Source of the DNA: Aliagarivorans marinus DSM 23064
Lineage (GTDB): Bacteria > Pseudomonadota > Gammaproteobacteria > Enterobacterales > Celerinatantimonadaceae
DNA: 64,000 nt
NCBI RefSeq assembly: GCF_000429485.1
Contig: NZ_AUBY01000019.1
Span: forward strand, 57,403 to 121,402
Reading direction: 5' to 3'
The notes beneath the pieces are model-generated. The model saw only the letters and a program-made list of their open reading frames with translations, had not been told where the DNA came from and searched no databases. Numbering within the stretch: position 1 is the stretch's first letter; each line of letters starts with the position of its first letter. The position numbers and the translations under genes are program-made. This document shows, in pieces, positions 43,816 through 53,514 of the stretch.

Positions 43816-45951
43816 TTAGAAGTGAACGTTGAACAGCTCGTAGCCATCCTCATCTTTCTGGTTCAGCGGAGTAATTTGCGGGTGCTCAGCTTCGTATTGC
43901 AGCGCGATTGGCGATGAAGTCAGACGAACATCAGCAGGTGCGTAGCCAGTATCACCCAAGGTCAGCGCCCAGTTGTCGTGTTGCAGCTCAAAGCGGATGA
44001 TGCCATCGCCAGCTTGTGCTTCTTCGCCTAGGAACTCCAGGTAGCTTTGGATGTGGTTACGGGTCTCTTCTGGGTCTTCGTACACGATAACCTCCGCGCC
44101 AACACCCGGGAAGCTACCGCCACCGCTTGCACGGTAGTTGTTGGTCACAATCAGGAACTCTTGCGCCAGATCCAGTGGCTCACCTTGGTAGGTGACGTTA
44201 ACAATACGCTTGCTATCTGGGTTAATCGGCTCAGCGTTGTCGTACTCGTAGCGAGGTGCAGCGCTGATGTCGATTTCGTATTTGATACCAAAGAACACAT
44301 CGAAGTTAAAGGTCTGGAAGTCTGGGTTGTCCAGCGCTTGCTCTTTGTTGGTATCTTCGATGGTGTTGAACATACCCGCCGACATTTCCAGCCACTCAAC
44401 TACTTGAGCACCGGTCATCTTCACAACTTGTAGCGTGTTCGGGTAGATGTACAGGTCAGCAACGTTACTCAGGGTAATTGGGCCCGCCGGTACGTAGGTG
44501 AAGTCACTTACGCCGTTACGACCACCGCGGAATGGCGCAGCTACCGCCAGCATCGGCAAGTGGTTGTCATCGCCAAACATACCGTCAGCTCGTAGCTGTT
44601 CACCACGCCACAGCTGAGTTTCGTTTACCAGCTGCACAGACAGATCTGGGCCGGCCAGTGAGAAGAAGCTGTAGATAGGCTGGTCACTCTCACCGATCTC
44701 GGTGGCCATGTACTCAACGGTACCTTCGTGCTCGTCGGCAACTTCAGCAACGATGCGCGGATCTTCGTTGTGCTCACCTTCGGTGGCATCAATATCCATC
44801 AGCTTCACTTTTGCACTTAGCAAATCAGTGATCACGCCTTTGCGCATATCTTCATGCTGTTCTTTCGCCAACACCTTGTAGGTCAGGTCGATCACGCCCA
44901 GCTTGTTACCCCAGAAACCTGGCATAACGGTAGGTACGCCATATAGAGTGCCACGCTTAACGTTGGCGCCCGGCAGGTCAGAGAATGCAGCGCTTGGAAA
45001 GTCAACGTGGTCGTGACCAAACATTAGTGCATCGATACCTTGAACCTGGGCCAGCAGGCCTGAGGCGTTTTCTTCGTAGTCGTAATCGTAGTCAGGCAGC
45101 GCACCGGTATCGCTCAGACCTGAGTGAGGAACGGCAACAACGATCTCAGCGCCAGCTTCAATCATCTTCGGTACGTAGTACTCTGCGGCTTTAACCATAT
45201 CAGCCACTTGTACCTGACACTCCAGATGGCTCTTATCCCAACCCATGATTTGTGGCGGAACAAAACCAATAACGCCCACGGTTACGTCGATTTCGCGACC
45301 TTCGCTTGAGATAAAGGTCTTCTCAACCAAGGTAAACGGCGCGTAGTAAGGCGTTTCATTTTCGAAGAACTCGGCGTAGTTGCCGTTGTAGTGATCTTCG
45401 ATGGCGGTCAGACAGTTTCCGTCTTGGTCAACTTCAGCATCGGGGAAGTGGAACACGTTGGCACTAACGTATGGGAATTCAGCGCCTTTTATCGACTCAT
45501 CCAAAAACTCCAGACCGAAGTTGAACTCGTGGTTACCCATGTTCGCCGCATCGTAGCCCACTTGGTTCATAGCGCGGTAGATTGGGTGGGTGTTGCCCTG
45601 CCCCAACCAGCCAGTACCCAGCTGCTTGGCTACGTAGTCACCAAAAGGAGAGCCTTGAATAAGGTCGCCGTTATCAACCAAGAAGTTGTTAGGCTGTTCT
45701 TCGCGGGCTTTCTCAATCACCAAAGCGGTGCGTGAGAAGCCGTAGCTGGCATCTTCTGCGCCGGTGAAGTAGTTAAAGCTACGCATGTTCGCATGCAGGT
45801 CGGTGGTTTCCATCAGGCGGATGGTCACAGTCTCGCCGTCATAGCCAGAATCAGAGTTAGAGCTAGAGCCGCCACAGGCAGCTAAAAGTGAACAAGCAAC
45901 GGCTGTAGCGCTAAGGCGCAGCAGCGACTTGCCAGAAAAGGTATTTTTCAT
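43816..45951 (-). CDS. cpdB: CpdB-like lipoprotein nucleotidase, copy 1
   Basis: This 711-residue protein matches the bifunctional 2',3'-cyclic-nucleotide 2'-phosphodiesterase/3'-nucleotidase. The metallophosphatase domain has T-D-L-H-A-N-M, N-G-D-L, M-G-N-H-E-F-N-F-G and F-G-H-D-H metal ligands, and the C-terminal 5'-nucleotidase domain has the S-G-G-G-S-F-P-G loop. A lipoprotein signal ends at Cys26 (LLAAC), so it is membrane anchored, unlike the soluble E. coli enzyme. It scavenges phosphate and nucleosides from extracellular nucleotides. It is the downstream member of a three-copy array. Confidence 0.93.
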   Translation of the reverse strand: MKNTFSGKSLLRLSATAVACSLLAACGGSSSNSDSGYDGETVTIRLMETTDLHANMRSFNYFTGAEDASYGFSRTALVIEKAREEQPNNFLVDNGDLIQGSPFGDYVAKQLGTGWLGQGNTHPIYRAMNQVGYDAANMGNHEFNFGLEFLDESIKGAEFPYVSANVFHFPDAEVDQDGNCLTAIEDHYNGNYAEFFENETPYYAPFTLVEKTFISSEGREIDVTVGVIGFVPPQIMGWDKSHLECQVQVADMVKAAEYYVPKMIEAGAEIVVAVPHSGLSDTGALPDYDYDYEENASGLLAQVQGIDALMFGHDHVDFPSAAFSDLPGANVKRGTLYGVPTVMPGFWGNKLGVIDLTYKVLAKEQHEDMRKGVITDLLSAKVKLMDIDATEGEHNEDPRIVAEVADEHEGTVEYMATEIGESDQPIYSFFSLAGPDLSVQLVNETQLWRGEQLRADGMFGDDNHLPMLAVAAPFRGGRNGVSDFTYVPAGPITLSNVADLYIYPNTLQVVKMTGAQVVEWLEMSAGMFNTIEDTNKEQALDNPDFQTFNFDVFFGIKYEIDISAAPRYEYDNAEPINPDSKRIVNVTYQGEPLDLAQEFLIVTNNYRASGGGSFPGVGAEVIVYEDPEETRNHIQSYLEFLGEEAQAGDGIIRFELQHDNWALTLGDTGYAPADVRLTSSPIALQYEAEHPQITPLNQKDEDGYELFNVHF

Positions 45952-46171
45952 GGGATTTCGTTATTCAGTAAATGCTTGGATATTAGTGCGCGCGGAATAT
46001 GACACAAAAAACAGCATAATAAAACTGATTTATTGCTATATAAAAAATATTTATACCACCTGTAAAAATATAAGCGGGATTATTGACCAAATAGCGAGAA
46101 TTAAAGGACTTGAAGGCTACTCAAGGGCAAGGGTTGTGAGAGGCTCGACTGCCCAAAAGGCTCAAGTGAAT

Positions 46172-46207
46172 ATAAAAAAACCGATGCGCTGGCGCATCGG
46201 TTTTTAT
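46172..46207. terminator. Bidirectional terminator between CpdB copies 1 and 2
   Basis: ACCGATGCGC pairs with GCGCATCGGT, with A-rich and T-rich flanks that serve as T-tracts in both directions. It lies 27 nt after copy 2 and upstream of copy 1. Confidence 0.85.
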
Positions 46208-46233
46208 ATTTAGATAAAAGCCTGACTCAGTGC

Positions 46234-48336
46234 TTAAAACTGAATACGAAAGATCTCGTAGCCCTCTGCGTTTTGCTCATTGAGCGCTTCGATGTGGCTG
46301 TGCGCATCGACATAGTTCAAGGCAATCGGCGATGAGGTCAAGCGAACGTTGCTTGGTGCCAGACCACTGTCGCCTAGGGTGAGTGTCCAGTTCTCCTGCA
46401 GCTCGAAGCGGATAATGCCATCATCACCAGCATTGGCTCCGCGGTATTCCAGGTAGTTCTGGATGTGGTTGCGAGTCTCTTCCGGATCTTCGTAAACGAT
46501 GATGTCAGCGCTTACGCCCGGGAAGTTACCGCCACCGCTGGCGCGGTAGTTGTTGGTGACAATCAGGAACTCTTGTGCAAGGTCTAGCGGTGCGCCTTGG
46601 TACATGATGTTCAAGATACGGTTGGTATCGCGCGCTGGCTCAGACTGGTAGGCGTCGTAACGCGCATCAACACTGAGGTCGATATCGTAGTCCAGACCAT
46701 AGAACACATCGAAGTTGTAGGTGGGGAAACCAGCGCTATCGAGCGCTTGCTCCTCATCGCCACCTTTGATGGTATTAAACTGAGCCGCCGACATCTCAAG
46801 CCACTCAATCACTTGGGCACCGGTCATCTTCACCACTTGCAAGGTATTGGGGTAGATGTACAAGTCGGCCACGTTGCTCAGGGTAATTGGTCCTGCGGGC
46901 ACATAGGTAAAGTCGCTGGTACCGTTACGGCCACCACGGAATGGGGCGGCAACCGCTAACAGCGGCAGGTCATTGTCGGCGCCAAAGGCTCCATCAGCTT
47001 TAAGCTGCTCGCCACGCCACATCTGCGCTTCGTTCACCAACTGTACCGACAGGTCGGGACCGGCCAGCGAGAAGAAGCTGTAGATGGGCTGATCACTCTC
47101 ACCAATCTCGGTGGCCATGTACTCTACGGTTCCGTCATGCTCTGCCGCTACTTCGGCAACAATGCGCGGGTCTTCGTTTTGCTCACCTTGGGTTTCATCG
47201 ATGTCCATCAGGGCAACGTCTGCACCGGTAATCGCGTAACGGACCACTTGATCGCCATCAAGGGTAAGCTGCAAGCTTAGGTCAATCACCCCAAGCTTGT
47301 TGCCCCAAAACCCGGGCATTACCGCAGGTACGCCGTGAATGGTGCCAGCCTCAACATCTGAGCCCGGGAAGCCAGCAAACTTATCACTTGGGAAGTCCAA
47401 GTGATCGTGGCCAAACATGATGGCGTCGATACCCTGAACCTGCGCCAGCAGCGCCGAGGTGTTTTCCAGGTAATCGTACTCGTAGTCAGGCAAATCGATG
47501 CCCTCGCTGCCGCTTAGGCCAGAGTGTGGTACCGCGACAACAATATCTGCGCCAGCAGCTTGCATCTTGGGTACGTAGTATTCTGCGGCCTTCACGATAT
47601 CAGCAACTTGTACCTGACACTCAAGGTGGGATTTATCCCAGCCCATGATCTTGGGGGGCACAAAACCAATCACCCCGACCTGCATCTCAACCTCACGCCC
47701 TTGGTCTGTGGTGTAGGTTTTGGAAACGATTACATATGGGTCGTAATAAGGGGTTTCGTTTTCGAAAAACTCGGCGTAGTTGCCGTTGTAGTGATCGTCG
47801 ATGGCGGTCAGGCAGTTACCGTCAGCGTCCACCTCTGCGTCTTCGAAGTGGAAAACGTTCGCGCTAACATAGGGGAACTCAGCACCAGAGATAGAAGCAT
47901 CAAGGAAAGGTAGACCGAAGTTGAACTCATGGTTACCCATGTTCGCTGCATCATAGCCCACCAAGTTCATCGCTCGATAGATTGGATGGGTGTTGCTGGC
48001 CAGCCAGTCAGTGCCCAACTGCTTGGCAACATAATCGCCAAACGGCGCGCCTTGGATCAGATCCCCGTTGTCCACCAGAAAGTGATTGGGCTGCTGCTCG
48101 CGAGCCTGCTCGATAACCAAGGCAGTTCGAGAGAAACCAAATTTAGGATCTTCTTCCGCGGTGAAGTAGTTAAAGCTACGCATGTTAGCGTGCAGATCAG
48201 TGGTTTCCATCAGACGCAAGGTCATGGTCTCGGTGGTGAAATCAGAGTTACTGCTACCACATGCCACCGCCAAAGCGGATGCCACAGCTACTGCGCTCAT
48301 GCGCAGCAAGTATTTGGTTTGATTGTTAATTTCCAT
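46234..48336 (-). CDS. CpdB-like lipoprotein nucleotidase, copy 2
   Basis: This 700-residue paralogue of copy 1 has the same metal ligands (T-D-L-H-A-N-M, M-G-N-H-E-F-N-F-G, F-G-H-D-H) and substrate loop (S-G-G-G-N-F-P-G). The signal ends at Cys26 with a weaker lipobox (AVAC). Long stretches, such as the S-F-F-S-L-A-G-P-D-L segment, are identical to copies 1 and 3. The spacing of 282 nt with a terminator and the gap upstream suggest separate transcription of the copies. Its own substrate preference is unknown. Confidence 0.92.
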   Translation of the reverse strand: MEINNQTKYLLRMSAVAVASALAVACGSSNSDFTTETMTLRLMETTDLHANMRSFNYFTAEEDPKFGFSRTALVIEQAREQQPNHFLVDNGDLIQGAPFGDYVAKQLGTDWLASNTHPIYRAMNLVGYDAANMGNHEFNFGLPFLDASISGAEFPYVSANVFHFEDAEVDADGNCLTAIDDHYNGNYAEFFENETPYYDPYVIVSKTYTTDQGREVEMQVGVIGFVPPKIMGWDKSHLECQVQVADIVKAAEYYVPKMQAAGADIVVAVPHSGLSGSEGIDLPDYEYDYLENTSALLAQVQGIDAIMFGHDHLDFPSDKFAGFPGSDVEAGTIHGVPAVMPGFWGNKLGVIDLSLQLTLDGDQVVRYAITGADVALMDIDETQGEQNEDPRIVAEVAAEHDGTVEYMATEIGESDQPIYSFFSLAGPDLSVQLVNEAQMWRGEQLKADGAFGADNDLPLLAVAAPFRGGRNGTSDFTYVPAGPITLSNVADLYIYPNTLQVVKMTGAQVIEWLEMSAAQFNTIKGGDEEQALDSAGFPTYNFDVFYGLDYDIDLSVDARYDAYQSEPARDTNRILNIMYQGAPLDLAQEFLIVTNNYRASGGGNFPGVSADIIVYEDPEETRNHIQNYLEYRGANAGDDGIIRFELQENWTLTLGDSGLAPSNVRLTSSPIALNYVDAHSHIEALNEQNAEGYEIFRIQF

Positions 48337-48777
48337 ATTACCTAAGGTTTAGTTAATAAAAAGGCAGTAACAATCTATTGGTCAATTGTGACAATAACTT
48401 TTAATTAATATGAAACTTAATTCCAGCGAGGAACGCAAAGACAGGACTTATCACTACCGAACAACCACAAAGACCGCGCGAGACACCACAAATTTCACGA
48501 AAGCAGTGATTTAGACTACCAACAAGTTATTTTTTGACCAGCTGGTAGAATTATGTTTTCAAGAAAATTACCAGCAACTCGTAAGGCAACGCGAAAGCTG
48601 GAACAGGTTTTTGAAGACATAGAAACGAAGAACACAGTACGTATCGACTGGCGTTTAGCCGCGTGTTCTAGCAAGTTTTTTTGGGGGCCGGCGAAACTAA
48701 AAAGGCTGCTCAATTGCCGAGCAGCCTTAGTGTTATTTAATCACCCGGCATCTGCACGGGCTCGCTATCGCAGTGTT
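48337..48777. other. Spacer between CpdB copies 2 and 3
   Basis: The 441-nt spacer should hold the copy 2 promoter and contains the copy 3 terminator at 48699. A small plus-strand ORF at 48553 is not convincing: it has no recognisable motif and runs into copy 3. Confidence 0.5.
48699..48728 (-). terminator. Intrinsic terminator of CpdB copy 3
   Basis: AAGGCTGCTC pairs with GAGCAGCCTT across a 7-nt loop and is followed on the minus strand by TTTTTAG. It lies about 50 nt after the copy 3 stop. Confidence 0.85.
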
Positions 48778-50880
48778 CTAAAAGCGTACTTTTAGCAGCT
48801 CAAAGCCATCGGCATCTTGCTCATTCAGCGCTTCAATTTGCGGGCGTGCATCCACAAACTCTAGGGCTAAGGGCGAAGATTTCAGCTGTACGTTGCCCGG
48901 CTTGATGCCACTCTCACCCAAGGTCAGCTTCCAGTTCTCTTGCAGCTTAAAGCGGATGATGCCGTCGCTCGCTTGCGCCTGCTCACCTAGCGACTCCAAA
49001 TAACCTTGTACATGGTTACGGGTCTCTTCTGGGTCTTCGTAAACAATCACGTCGCTGGTGATGCCAGGGAAGTGGCCGCCACCGCTTGCGCGGTAGTTAT
49101 TGGTCACAATCAGGAATTCTTGTTCCAGCGGCATCGGCTTACCTTGATAGCGCACGTTTTGGATACGGCGGGTATCACGGGCTGGCTCGGCTTGATCGGC
49201 GTTGTAACGCGGCTCTACGCTTAGGTCGATTTCATAATCGATGCCAAAGAACACATCGTAGTTGTAGGTCGGGAAGCCTTCGCTCACCAAAGACTGCTCG
49301 GCGTCGCCATCAACGATGGTGTTGAACTGCGCAGCCGACATCTCCAGCCACTCGATAACCTGCGCACCGTTCATCTTCACCACTTGCAGGGTGTTCGGGT
49401 AGATGTACAAGTCCGCCACGTTACTCAGGGTAATCGCGCCAGCCGGTACATAGGTGAAATCACCCGGGCCGTTACGACCACCGCGGAATGGTGCAGCTAC
49501 GGCCAGCAGTGGCAGGTCGTTGTCTGCGCCAAATGCGCCGTCGGCAACCAACTGCTCGCCACGCCACATCTGCGCTTCGTTAACTAGCTGTACCGACAGG
49601 TCGGGGCCGGCCAGTGAGAAGAAGCTGTAGATTGGCTGATCGCTCTGGCCGATTTCGGTGGCCATATAATCAACAGTGCCTTGGTGGGCCTCTTCTACCT
49701 GCTCGATGATTTCGGCAGATTCGTGCTCTACACCTGCGGTATCGTCGATATCCATCAGGTGCACATCGGCGGCAGCAATCTCAAAGCTGGCTTCACCACC
49801 TTGGATGGTTACGTTCAGGCTTAGGTCAATCACGCCCAGTTTGTTACCCCAAAAGCCAGGCATAACCGATGGCGTACCATGCAGGGTACCGGCTTCAATG
49901 TCGGCGCCCGGGTAGCCTTCGAAGCCAGCACTTGGGAAGTCGAGGTGGTCGTGGCCGAACATGATCGCGTCGATGCCGTCTACCTGCGCCAACAGGCCAG
50001 AGGCGTTTTCGATGTAGTCGTAGCTGTACTCTTCAAAGCTCAAGTGGGCGCTGCCACTAAGACCTGAGTGCGGCACGGCGATAACGATATCGGCGCCGTT
50101 AGCGCGCATCTCAGGAACGAAGTGCTCAGCGGATTTCACGATATCAGCAACTTGTACCTGACACTCAAGGTGAGTCTTGTCCCAGCCCATGATCATCGGC
50201 GGCACAAAACCAATCACGCCCACGTTCATGGTGACTTCAACACCGCCATCGGTGGTGTAGGTTTTTGGCACAATTACGTAAGGCTGGTAGTACGGCGTTT
50301 CGTTCTCGAAGAAGGCGTCGTAGTTGCCGTTGTAGTGATCATCCAGTGCGGTTTGGCAGTTGCCGTTTTCGTCTACTTCAGCACCTTCAAACTGGAACAC
50401 GTTGGCGCTGATGTAAGGGAACTCAGCCCCTTCGATGGAGGCATCGAGAAACTCCAGGCCGAAGTTAAACTCGTGGTTACCCATGTTGCCCACATCATAG
50501 CCGACCAGGTTCATCGCCTTGTAAATCGGGTGAGTGTTCTTAGCCAGCCACTCGGTACCGAGTTGCTTGGCCACGTAGTCACCAAATGGCGCACCCTGGA
50601 TAAGGTCGCCGTTATCCACCAAGAAGTGGTTGGCTTGCTCGGCGCGGGCTTGCTCAATCACCAAGGCGGTGCGCGAGAAACCAAAACGAGGGTTTTCCTG
50701 ACCGGTGAAGTAGTTGAAGCTGCGCATATTGGCATGGATGTCGGTTGTTTCCATCAATCGCAGAGTCATGGTATCGCTTTGTGGAGCGTCCTCTTGTTGG
50801 GCACAGGCTGCCAACAAGCCACCGGATACCAGCACGGCACTTACGCGCAGGCCGTTAATCAAGGAAGTCTGTTTAGTCAT
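48778..50880 (-). CDS. CpdB-like lipoprotein nucleotidase, copy 3
   Basis: The third tandem paralogue has 700 residues, the same metallophosphatase ligands (T-D-I-H-A-N-M, M-G-N-H-E-F-N-F-G, F-G-H-D-H) and a C-terminal S-G-G-G-H-F-P-G loop. The lipobox is LLAAC at Cys26. The first motif differs only in T-D-I-H for T-D-L-H. It lies after the queC-queE pair, which ends about 100 nt upstream, and a dyad stands between them, so it probably has its own control. Confidence 0.93.
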   Translation of the reverse strand: MTKQTSLINGLRVSAVLVSGGLLAACAQQEDAPQSDTMTLRLMETTDIHANMRSFNYFTGQENPRFGFSRTALVIEQARAEQANHFLVDNGDLIQGAPFGDYVAKQLGTEWLAKNTHPIYKAMNLVGYDVGNMGNHEFNFGLEFLDASIEGAEFPYISANVFQFEGAEVDENGNCQTALDDHYNGNYDAFFENETPYYQPYVIVPKTYTTDGGVEVTMNVGVIGFVPPMIMGWDKTHLECQVQVADIVKSAEHFVPEMRANGADIVIAVPHSGLSGSAHLSFEEYSYDYIENASGLLAQVDGIDAIMFGHDHLDFPSAGFEGYPGADIEAGTLHGTPSVMPGFWGNKLGVIDLSLNVTIQGGEASFEIAAADVHLMDIDDTAGVEHESAEIIEQVEEAHQGTVDYMATEIGQSDQPIYSFFSLAGPDLSVQLVNEAQMWRGEQLVADGAFGADNDLPLLAVAAPFRGGRNGPGDFTYVPAGAITLSNVADLYIYPNTLQVVKMNGAQVIEWLEMSAAQFNTIVDGDAEQSLVSEGFPTYNYDVFFGIDYEIDLSVEPRYNADQAEPARDTRRIQNVRYQGKPMPLEQEFLIVTNNYRASGGGHFPGITSDVIVYEDPEETRNHVQGYLESLGEQAQASDGIIRFKLQENWKLTLGESGIKPGNVQLKSSPLALEFVDARPQIEALNEQDADGFELLKVRF

Positions 50881-50902
50881 AGCTTCTTATTTGAGTTGAG
50901 GT

Positions 50903-50939
50903 GAAGGTTGAAAAAGTATGGCAGCAGCTTTCAACCTTC
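50903..50939. promoter_or_regulatory. Perfect 11-bp dyad upstream of CpdB copy 3
   Basis: GAAGGTTGAAA at 50903-50913 is the exact inverse of TTTCAACCTTC at 50929-50939. It lies 23 nt before the copy 3 ATG, inside its expected leader, and 41 nt after the queE stop. It may be an attenuator, an operator or the queE end hairpin; no T-tract follows. Confidence 0.5.
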
Positions 50940-50979
50940 GCGAAGCTACTACCATAGAATCTAAGATGTAACGTGCGCC

Positions 50980-51624
50980 CTACTCGATACCGACGATCTT
51001 GTGCATCTGCATGCTGAGACGCCACTGCGGATGAGTCAGGCAATACTGCAAGGTGGCTTGCAGGTTCTGATTGGCCACTCCGCCTAATACGGTTTCATCT
51101 TTGGCTTGCAGGTAGAAGTTATCGAAGTCCATATTTGCGAAATCTTGTGGGTCGTTCTCGGCTTGCGGGTAGATAAGCTTAAGTTCATGGCCGCTGCGCT
51201 GTTTAAGCTCGCAGCCCGCCTTGGGGCTCACGCATAGCCAATCGATACCGGCGGGCGCTTCTAAAGTGCCGTTGGTCTCGACTGCCACTTCAAAGCCACG
51301 TTCATGAAAGGCCGCGATTAGTGCGTCATCGAGCTGCATCAATGGCTCACCGCCGGTGCATACTACATAAGGCTTGCCAGGGTTCCCAGCTGGCCACAGT
51401 GCTGCCACGGCATCCGCCACCTCAGCGGCGTGGCGGAACTTGCCGCCATTATTGCCATCGGTGCCGACAAAGTCGGTATCGCAGAAGCTGCACTGGGCAT
51501 TGGCCCGGCCACTCTCTTTGCCGTTCCACAGATTGCAGCCACTAAAGCGGCAGAACACGCTGGGGCGTCCGGCTTGTGCGCCCTCCCCTTGCAGGGAGTA
51601 GAACATCTCTTTGACCAGATACAT
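50980..51624 (-). CDS. queE: 7-carboxy-7-deazaguanine synthase QueE
   Basis: QueE is a radical SAM enzyme that contracts carboxytetrahydropterin to 7-carboxy-7-deazaguanine in queuosine synthesis. The cluster motif is C-x14-C-x2-C (from S-G-C-N to C-S-F-C-D), which is the QueE variant of the radical SAM motif. The 214-residue length and S-L-Q-G-E-G start are normal. Its ATG overlaps the queC stop as TAATG, so the enzymes are coupled. Confidence 0.95.
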   Translation of the reverse strand: MYLVKEMFYSLQGEGAQAGRPSVFCRFSGCNLWNGKESGRANAQCSFCDTDFVGTDGNNGGKFRHAAEVADAVAALWPAGNPGKPYVVCTGGEPLMQLDDALIAAFHERGFEVAVETNGTLEAPAGIDWLCVSPKAGCELKQRSGHELKLIYPQAENDPQDFANMDFDNFYLQAKDETVLGGVANQNLQATLQYCLTHPQWRLSMQMHKIVGIE

Positions 51625-52289
51625 TAGGCGCTCTCGTACTCAAGCGGATCGGTGAGACCAAGGGTGGCAAAGGCTTCCAGCCGCTCGTTACAGGAGCCGC
51701 ACTTGCCGCAGGCTTTTTCGCGGCCGTTGTAGCAGGTCCAGGTTTTGCCATAGTCGAGGTTCATGGCCACACCGGCGCGCAGAATGGCGATCTTATCTTG
51801 ATACAGGAAGGGGCTGTATACCTTAACCGGCTCGTAGTTGGCGATTTGGCTTACCGCGTTCATCGCTTCGACAAACTCCGGACGGCAGTCTGGGTAGATC
51901 TCGTGGTCGCCAGAGTGGGCGCCGTAGTAGACCGAGTCGGCGCCAATCGATACCGCATAGCCAATCGCCAGCGACAGCAATATCATATTGCGATTCGGCA
52001 CCACGGTGGATTTCATATTCTCAGAGGCGTAATGGCCTTCAGCCACCTCGATATCGTCGCTGGTTAGCGAAGAGCCTTGCAGCAACTGGTTGATGGCACT
52101 GATATCGTTGATCAGATGCGGAATACCCAGCTCTTTGCACACCGCTTTGGCGTACTCTAGCTCTTTGGAATGGCGTTGCCCGTAGTTAAAACTCAAGGCA
52201 TGCACGTCTTTGCCATCTTGTATCGCCTGATGCAATACAGTAAATGAGTCCATTCCACCGGAATAAACTACGACTGCTTTTTCTGCCAT
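51624..52289 (-). CDS. queC: 7-cyano-7-deazaguanine synthase QueC
   Basis: QueC uses ATP and ammonia to make preQ0 from the QueE product. The PP-loop S-G-G-M-D-S is near the N terminus, and the C-terminal zinc site is [15 protein letters not shown]. Its 221 residues are normal length. queC and queE form the coupled pair. No preQ1 riboswitch is visible upstream. Confidence 0.96.
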   Translation of the reverse strand: MAEKAVVVYSGGMDSFTVLHQAIQDGKDVHALSFNYGQRHSKELEYAKAVCKELGIPHLINDISAINQLLQGSSLTSDDIEVAEGHYASENMKSTVVPNRNMILLSLAIGYAVSIGADSVYYGAHSGDHEIYPDCRPEFVEAMNAVSQIANYEPVKVYSPFLYQDKIAILRAGVAMNLDYGKTWTCYNGREKACGKCGSCNERLEAFATLGLTDPLEYESA

Positions 52290-52509
52290 TCCACTCTCTC
52301 GCTCTCGTCAATTTCGGGCGGGTAATTTACACCAAGTTGCAGGCGACCCCAAGTGATATTGCTGTCGTCGCAGCTGTTGGCGCTGAAGCTAAGCGCTAAA
52401 AGTGTAGCCAAGCGAATACTCAGCGCTTAAGCCTGCAAAGGAACACGAGTACTTAAACAACTTTAGCTATTTGGTGAGATAGTAAAATCCGAACGCTGTT
52501 TGAGTAAGC

Positions 52510-53340
52510 TCAGTCTGAAGCGAGAGAAACACCGGGTTGAGCCACCAATATCTCAGCTATGGGGTCCCATTCAATATGTGAAAAGTTGTCCCCATCCTCA
52601 TTACTATCATCAAGTCGAGCATGAAAGAATAGAGCAAACCAGTCTGTACTCTTAGCTTGTATGTAGTAGGTCATCGAAATGTCGAGATCTTCGCTTGGCC
52701 CAATATCACCTGTGCCATCGTATCCTATGAACTGTGGCGAGTATCGCTCTCTAGCTTCGCTAAGATATTTGTCGCGAAAGGAATCGAGGATATTGAACGT
52801 TCGCTCATGAGCCTTCCAACTAATAAACTGATCATGTGTTTGACCAAAGTCAGGTTGAAACACGTTAGGGGCTGAAATTTTCTCTAATGATCCCATTTTC
52901 GAAAGATCAACCCTGCCAGTATATGGCTGTAATAAGTTGTATGTGACCGAAATATTCCTCTTCGATCTGTTTACTAAGGTCATTCTGTAATCAATCAGGT
53001 AAATGTTTGATCCATCATCTACTTCTTTTACAAGATAAGCTCTAAGGCCCGCTTCCTGCTGGAGGTTTCTGCGTTTAGCTAACTCGATTTCGAGATCAGA
53101 GAGTTCGATTTCATTTTCAATTCGCTTCTTTTCCACTTCCATTTGAAGCAGTTGATCATTTAGCTGCTTGTTGACGAGGTCCTGATGCTCACGCTTGAAA
53201 GATGCATACTCATACAATGACCAGAGTCCAATTGCGAGTATACTAATGGTAGGAAGGATTTTTGCCGCAGTATCAAGCCAAGTCTCGCGTCCTTTTACTA
53301 ACGAAACCACCTCATTAAATTGTCGCTCATCAAGCTTCAT
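52510..53340 (-). CDS. Single-pass membrane protein with coiled coil, unknown
   Basis: This 276-residue protein has one membrane helix at about residues 27-46 and then a Glu/Lys/Arg-rich coiled coil (about 50-98), followed by a beta-rich domain of about 170 residues. No family is recognised. GGAG lies 8 nt before the ATG. Its base composition is more AT-rich than its neighbours, which suggests recent acquisition. It is alone on its strand between queC and DoxX. A guess is a cytoplasmic or envelope scaffold. Confidence 0.7.
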   Translation of the reverse strand: MKLDERQFNEVVSLVKGRETWLDTAAKILPTISILAIGLWSLYEYASFKREHQDLVNKQLNDQLLQMEVEKKRIENEIELSDLEIELAKRRNLQQEAGLRAYLVKEVDDGSNIYLIDYRMTLVNRSKRNISVTYNLLQPYTGRVDLSKMGSLEKISAPNVFQPDFGQTHDQFISWKAHERTFNILDSFRDKYLSEARERYSPQFIGYDGTGDIGPSEDLDISMTYYIQAKSTDWFALFFHARLDDSNEDGDNFSHIEWDPIAEILVAQPGVSLASD

Positions 53341-53439
53341 AGCTACGGCTCCAGAATAGCATCAGCATTATTAACATAATAGATAATAAAGACTATAGAT
53401 TATGTAAGAGTGTTAGGTGCATCGACCAAGTCCCTAAGC

Positions 53440-53465
53440 AAAAAAAGCCCGGTAAAAACCGGGCT
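53440..53465 (-). terminator. Intrinsic terminator after the DoxX gene
   Basis: AGCCCGGT pairs with ACCGGGCT across a 4-nt loop and is followed on the minus strand by seven T residues. Confidence 0.9.
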
Positions 53466-53514
53466 AAGCTGCTCACAGCAAACACAACATAGGAAATTTG
53501 AGATGATTAACTAG

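Noticed and set aside
48553..48795. 80-residue plus-strand ORF between CpdB copies
   Set aside because: Crosses the terminator and enters copy 3 with no motif or ribosome binding site.
50068..50904. 278-residue plus-strand ORF opposite CpdB copy 3
   Set aside because: It is an antisense shadow of a high-GC gene; the same happens opposite copies 1 and 2.
52290..52509. Possible preQ1 riboswitch upstream of queC
   Set aside because: No preQ1 aptamer pattern could be found in the sequence before queC.
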